A DNA stretch of 11,134 nt, taken from assembly GCA_003024985.2 (NCBI GenBank), contig PXIH01S0015091.1. One strand, 5' to 3'. Numbering within the stretch: the first letter of the stretch is position 1; every line of letters starts with the position of its first letter. This document shows, in pieces, positions 7,864 to 11,134 of the stretch. A model generated the notes under the pieces. The model was not told the origin of the DNA and made no database searches. It saw only the letters and a program-made list of their open reading frames with translations. Source of the stretch: Euperipatoides rowelli (lineage: Eukaryota; Onychophora; Udeonychophora; Euonychophora; Peripatopsidae). Made by a program: the position numbers and the translations under genes.

Positions 7864-8065
7864 CACCAAAATAAAAACTTTTGACTCCGCCCTACTAAAG
7901 CTAGACCTAGGTCTCAGATGTGATTTCTCTTGGCTATTCACTATAGCGGACATTCAGAAACCCATAATAGGTGCAGACTTCCTAAAAGAATTTGGCCTAT
8001 TAATTTACCTCAAAAACTGCAAGTTAATAGATACAAAAACTAAACTTTGTGCAAAAGGCTTTTGA
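7850..8065 (+). pseudogene. gypsy protease, C-terminal part only
   Basis: Seen: a frame reading VNNTKIKTFDSALLKLDLG, then an F-x-W-x-F-x-IAD stretch, then IIGADFLKEFGLLIYL, ending TGA at 8063-8065. Known: I-(I/L)-G-x-DFL is the conserved C-terminal motif of retroviral-type aspartic proteases, and the preceding pieces are the flap-side strands. The catalytic DTG/DSG triad should lie 60-70 residues earlier and is missing, because the element starts within this domain. Before it, the same bases read as the end of LINE fragment B in another frame, so the join lies somewhere in 7840-7860. Confidence 0.8.
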
Positions 8066-8982
8066 GTTAATGATTCACTGGACAACATCAAATCATTATC
8101 ACAGGACAACAAATACCATCTGCTACTCAAAGAAATCCTAAGAATTACCCTACCAAACTTCCCAAGAAAACCTGCAAAACATGAAACCTTGCACAGGACC
8201 ACCCATAATAGCCAAGCCCCGCAGACTACACCCAACACAACTGGAGGTAACAAAGAAAAAATTTGAGTACATGCTCCAAAAAGGTATCTGCAGGCCCTCA
8301 AAAAGTAACTGGGCTAATACACTCCACATGTCCCCAAGGGAACTACAGACTGGAGACCCACAGGAGATTACAGGTAACTAAACAAAGTCACACTGGTGAA
8401 TAAATACCCAATCCCACACATACAAACTGGTTAATTGTATGATCTTCTCCAAAATCAACCTCATCCGAGCATACCACCAGATCCCTGGTAACCTGGCTGA
8501 CAACCAAAAACTGCAATCATAACTCCATTCGGCTTATTTGAATTTCCAGTCCTCAACTTCAGACTCTGCGGAGCCACCCGAACCTTCCAGAGGTTAAAAC
8601 ATGATGTACTATGTGGCCTCAAATTTTGTTACGCTTATTTGGATGATATCCTGGTCACTAGTAAAAATGAGGATGAGCATCTTGCCCAACTAAGGACCAT
8701 CTTTGAGAAGTTCAGAGAATATGGAATCTCCATCAACACAGTCAAGTGTACTTCGGACAAAAAGAAGTCACCTTCTTAGGCCACACATTGACCTGCCGAA
8801 GCTATATGGCTTTCGCAACAGAAAAGGGAAACTATAGTGAAATTTCCCTTGCCAGAGACCATAAAGCAACTAAGAAAATTCCTAGGCCTGATAAACTTTT
8901 ATAAAAGATTTATTAAAACAGCAGCTAAAAAACAAATACCCCTGGCGGAATTCCTCAAGGGCACAAAGAAAGACAACTTAAC
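8066..8982 (+). pseudogene. gypsy reverse transcriptase, degenerate
   Basis: Seen, moving between frames: KPAKHET; then GPPIIAKPRRLHP, KKFEYMLQKGICRPSKSNWA and LHM (8193-8333); DWRPTGDYR then a TAA (8375-8377) and LNKVTLVNKYPIPHIQ (8378-8425); FSKINLIRAYHQIP (8445-8486); TPFGLFEFPVLNFRL; AYLDDILV with YLDD at 8636-8647; FGQKEVTFLGHTL; and the thumb/connection QLRKFLGLINFYKRF (8860-8905). Known: these are the successive conserved blocks of Ty3/gypsy polymerases. Odd: in block A the catalytic Asp is Asn (AAC at 8457-8459), while YLDD is intact. At least six frame changes occur between 8190 and 8840. Confidence 0.9.
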
Positions 8983-9448
8983 ACAATCATCTGGAATGAA
9001 ACAGCAAAAAAAGCATTTGAAGAAGTGAAATTAGAGCTGGTCAATGCAACCTTACTAGCACAACCTGCTAAATACATCACTTTAGCCATGATGGTAGATA
9101 CATCAGAGATAGCAATCAGAGCCGCCATGCAGTAGGAGACCCCACATTTCCTCGAGCCCCTAGCCTTCTTCTCCATAAAACTGTCAACAGCTGAAAAAAA
9201 TTTGTCAGCATACGACAGAGAACTGCTAGCCACTTTCGCCACTGTCAAGCACATTAGATACATGCTAGAGGCCAGATCCTTTGTCATCTTCACCGATTAC
9301 AAACCTTTAAGCTTCACCTTAGCCCAGAGGTTAGATAAAAAAAAGCCCAAGGCAGGTCAGAGGTAATTGGACTTCATAGGACAGTTCTTAACAATATCTG
9401 TTCCATCAAAGGTCTGAACAACGTGATGGCTGATACCTATCATGTATT
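8983..9448 (+). pseudogene. gypsy RNase H domain and connector, degenerate
   Basis: Seen: one frame runs from IIWNETAKKAFEEVKLEL through the RNase H to a TGA at 9415-9417, with stops at 9133-9135 (TAG) and 9364-9366 (TAA). It contains MMVDTSEIAI (first catalytic Asp), PLAFFSIKLSTAEKNLSAYD, RELLATFATVKHIRYMLEA (catalytic Glu) and FTDYKPLSF (second Asp; the usual TDHKPL has Tyr for His here). IKGLNNVMADTYHVL, from the connector to the integrase, follows in another frame near 9404-9448. Known: this domain removes the RNA strand after reverse transcription. The catalytic acids are still in place; the two stops are what destroy it. The TAG follows CAG and may be a former Gln codon. Confidence 0.88.
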
Positions 9449-10752
9449 GTGACAGTCACCTTCCCAGAAGCTATCAAATTTGACCAGATTGCCAATGAAC
9501 CTGAAGAAGAGCAAGAATTGAAGGAACTATTACAGCAGACAGAATCAGGCCTATTGTTAAAAAAATTGAAAATACCAAACATGAATAGAGAAATTTACTG
9601 TGACACATCAACACTGAAAATTAGACCTTACGTCACCCTACAACAGAGAAGAAACATCTTTGATTACCTCCACCATCTCACATACACTGGCATGCAGGCT
9701 ATACTCAAGATGGTAGCTGAGAGATTAGTTTGGCCCGGGGAAAACCAAGACTGCAACAAATGGTCAAAATCCTGCATCACCTGCCAAGAAGCAAAGATCA
9801 CCTGGCACAGAGTGTTATAGCACCAATAGTAGCGTTTAGGTGTCGGTGTATGCCTTCATAGCGCCCCAGGTCTCTTCGAGATGGCAAAGAACAGGGTAGA
9901 CCATGTACATTTGGATATAGTAGGCCTCTACCACCCACAAGAGACTTCCAATATTGCTTAACCATTATCGACCGTTTCACAAGATGGCCAGAAGCAGCCC
10001 CCATAGAGGAACCACTGCTGAGTCAGTAACCAAGCAATTCCTCACCACATGGGTAACCAGATTTGGCATACACACACACACATTACCATGGACCAAGACC
10101 AGTAATTGGAGGCCAACCTCTTCAAGACTCTATCTAAGGTCTTAGGATTAGAAGCTTCCAAATAACAGCCTTCAACCCAAAAGTCAACGAACTTATTAAG
10201 GCATACACCGACACCTAAAAGCCACTATTGGTGCTATAACACTACCAGGTGGGTGGACATACTGCCCATCATAATGCTAGGCTTCCGTTCATTTTTCAAG
10301 CCCGATGTAGGAGCAACCATCGCCAAGGGACAACACTCTTTTTCCAGGAGAATTCTTTGTTAGTTCTACGCCAGACATATTACCCAAAGATTTTGTGGAA
10401 ACCCTACATCACACTATGCAAGAACTCTGATCGGTGCCAACCACAAACCACTCTACCAAAGCAGTATTTGTCCATAAGGCCCTGCAGGAGTGTGAACAAG
10501 TCTTTGTATGCAAGAGTAAAGGCATCATTACAGCCACCCTATGATGGTCCCTTTAAAGTACTCGAACGACAACAAATATTCTACAAACTAGACATCAGAG
10601 GCATCAATCAAGTAATCTCAATCAATTGCCTCAAGCCCACCTTCCTGTTATCTGAAGACCTGGATACGACACCTGGATAACCACACTTCAACACTACGAG
10701 CAGAACAGAGAGAGCAGTAAATTTCCCAGACCGCCTCAACATGGCGCCCTGA
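9449..10752 (+). pseudogene. gypsy integrase (zinc domain, catalytic core, C-terminal domain), degenerate
   Basis: Seen: 9449-9820 is open for 123 codons: an acidic connector, EIYCDTS, RPYVTLQQRRNIFDYLHHL, WP, CITCQEAK, which is the HHCC zinc domain with CxxC kept and the second His apparently changed to Tyr (HLTYTG). The core shows HLDIVG (first Asp, 9914-9916), then in a new frame TIIDRFTRWPEAAP, TAESVTKQFLTTWVTRFG, and TMDQD (second Asp, 10091-10093). The final Glu is expected about 36 codons later, where AAG (Lys, 10198-10200) is found just before a HRHLKA motif. The C-terminal domain (10495-10650) reads ARVKASLQPPYDGPFKVL and ISINCLKP, an SH3-like fold. VNFPDRL precedes the TGA at 10750-10752. 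The D-D-E order and spacing support the assignment; the protein is dead. Confidence 0.88.
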
Positions 10753-10778
10753 ATTGTCTCGTGGCTCCACCACTAGCT

Positions 10779-11040
10779 AGGGAGTTATGCAGCTAATTTA
10801 TTGATTTAATGTTAATTTTATTTACACAACAAATAAATAATATTTATGCACCTTTATTTATGAGCAGATAATCTTAGCTGAGAAATCACATGCTAGTTTA
10901 TAAAGTCTAGAGAAATGCTGAAAATTGTAGTAGAAGCTTAGAGACTTTTAGACAAGAAGTATTATTTCCATGTTATTCTATGAAATGCTAATTAAAGTTG
11001 TTTTATATAAATTCGTCTTCTGTGGGTATCTTTTAGATAG
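10779..11040 (+). repeat. possible polypurine tract and 3' LTR remnant
   Basis: Just after the pol end a short purine run AGGGAG (10779-10784) is followed by TTATGCAG, and the composition falls back to AT-rich. In gypsy elements the polypurine tract sits directly before the 3' LTR, so an LTR could begin at about 10786-10788. The stretch holds TATAAAG near 10900 and ATATAAATTC near 11006, but no clear terminal inverted TG...CA was found, and there is no 5' LTR to compare with. It may simply be host intron. Confidence 0.3.
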
Positions 11041-11044
11041 AACT

Positions 11045-11134
<90 letters not shown>
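11045..11134. repeat. compound microsatellite (TC)7 then (TCTA)19+
   Basis: (TC)7 at 11045-11058 passes into perfect TCTA units from 11057, 19 full copies plus TC, still unbroken at the right edge, so the array is longer than seen. Perfect units suggest recent slippage and likely length polymorphism. Confidence 0.98.

Larger units (their letters stand above)
7846..10790 (+). mobile_element. Ty3/gypsy LTR retrotransposon, 5'-truncated pol, degenerate
   Basis: Seen: successive plus-strand peptide pieces, spread over all three frames, give the end of an aspartic protease, reverse transcriptase with YLDD, RNase H, integrase zinc domain, integrase core and integrase C-terminal domain. Protease, reverse transcriptase, RNase H, integrase is the Ty3/gypsy order (copia has integrase before the reverse transcriptase). 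No gag, 5' LTR, primer-binding site or env is visible. The base composition is clearly GC-richer (by eye about 43-45%) than the host DNA. More than ten stops or shifts disable it. It begins abruptly inside the protease at the join to LINE fragment B and ends near a weak purine tract at 10779-10784. Confidence 0.9.

Noticed and set aside
8955-9293. 112-codon minus-strand frame opposite the gypsy RNase H
   Set aside because: The plus strand carries all RNase H motifs, and the antisense peptide is only a by-product of their codon pattern. The minus-strand frames at 8005-8301 and 9798-10004 are rejected for the same reason.
7846-10790. Endogenous retrovirus rather than a gypsy retrotransposon
   Set aside because: No envelope-like frame follows the integrase and the pol motifs are of Ty3/gypsy type. 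With the 5' half missing, an ancestral env cannot be excluded, but nothing supports it.
1-11134. tRNA or rRNA gene, CRISPR array, bacterial operon or defence system
   Set aside because: No cloverleaf boxes, spaced repeats, ribosome-binding sites or clustered intact ORFs were seen. Introns and retroelements show animal nuclear DNA.

Overview
The window looks like nuclear DNA of an animal, probably an invertebrate, though the species cannot be fixed from this sequence. It is very AT-rich (by eye roughly 70% in the single-copy parts), has spliceosomal introns, is full of decayed retrotransposons and ends in a tetranucleotide microsatellite. I found no bacterial operon, phage, CRISPR array, tRNA or rRNA gene, and I see no new defence or toxin system.

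The most important content is small and easily missed: two coding exons on the minus strand at 2373-2433 and 2098-2183. They have consensus splice sites on all four edges, join without a frame break, and together encode a 48-residue piece of a DBH/MOXD1-type copper monooxygenase (type II, ascorbate-dependent), including an H-x-H copper-ligand motif. The window therefore probably lies inside one large host gene transcribed from right to left. About 2.1 kb of one intron lies to its left. At least 8.7 kb of another intron lies to its right, and that intron is filled with mobile elements.

Layout. (1) 3-754, plus: a LINE fragment with linker, the start of the reverse transcriptase and possibly a scrap of the C-terminus. 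(2) 852-2097: AT-rich intron with no gene. (3) 2098-2433, minus: the two host exons and their 189-base intron. (4) 2518-6057, minus: a nearly complete but dead LINE ORF2 with apurinic endonuclease, linker, reverse transcriptase with a YIDD box, C-terminal region and CCHC zinc finger, ending in an AATAAA-rich 3' end and an A tract. (5) 6058-6700: no coding signal, but a possible short spliced leader on the plus strand. (6) 6701-7863, plus: a second decayed LINE-like coding stretch with tandem zinc knuckles that runs in one frame into the start of a reverse transcriptase, with no endonuclease between. (7) 7846 to about 10790, plus: a 5'-truncated Ty3/gypsy pol in the order protease end, reverse transcriptase, RNase H, integrase. 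It is fused directly to the preceding LINE and followed by a possible LTR remnant. (8) 11045-11134: (TC)n then (TCTA)n, running off the window.

All three groups of retroelement are dead: each has stops and frameshifts, and several catalytic residues are altered by what look like G-to-A or C-to-T changes. The host exons are intact. The minus-strand LINE lies in sense with the host gene and brings polyadenylation-like signals to within about 100 bases of a host exon. The gypsy and the other two LINE fragments are antisense to it.
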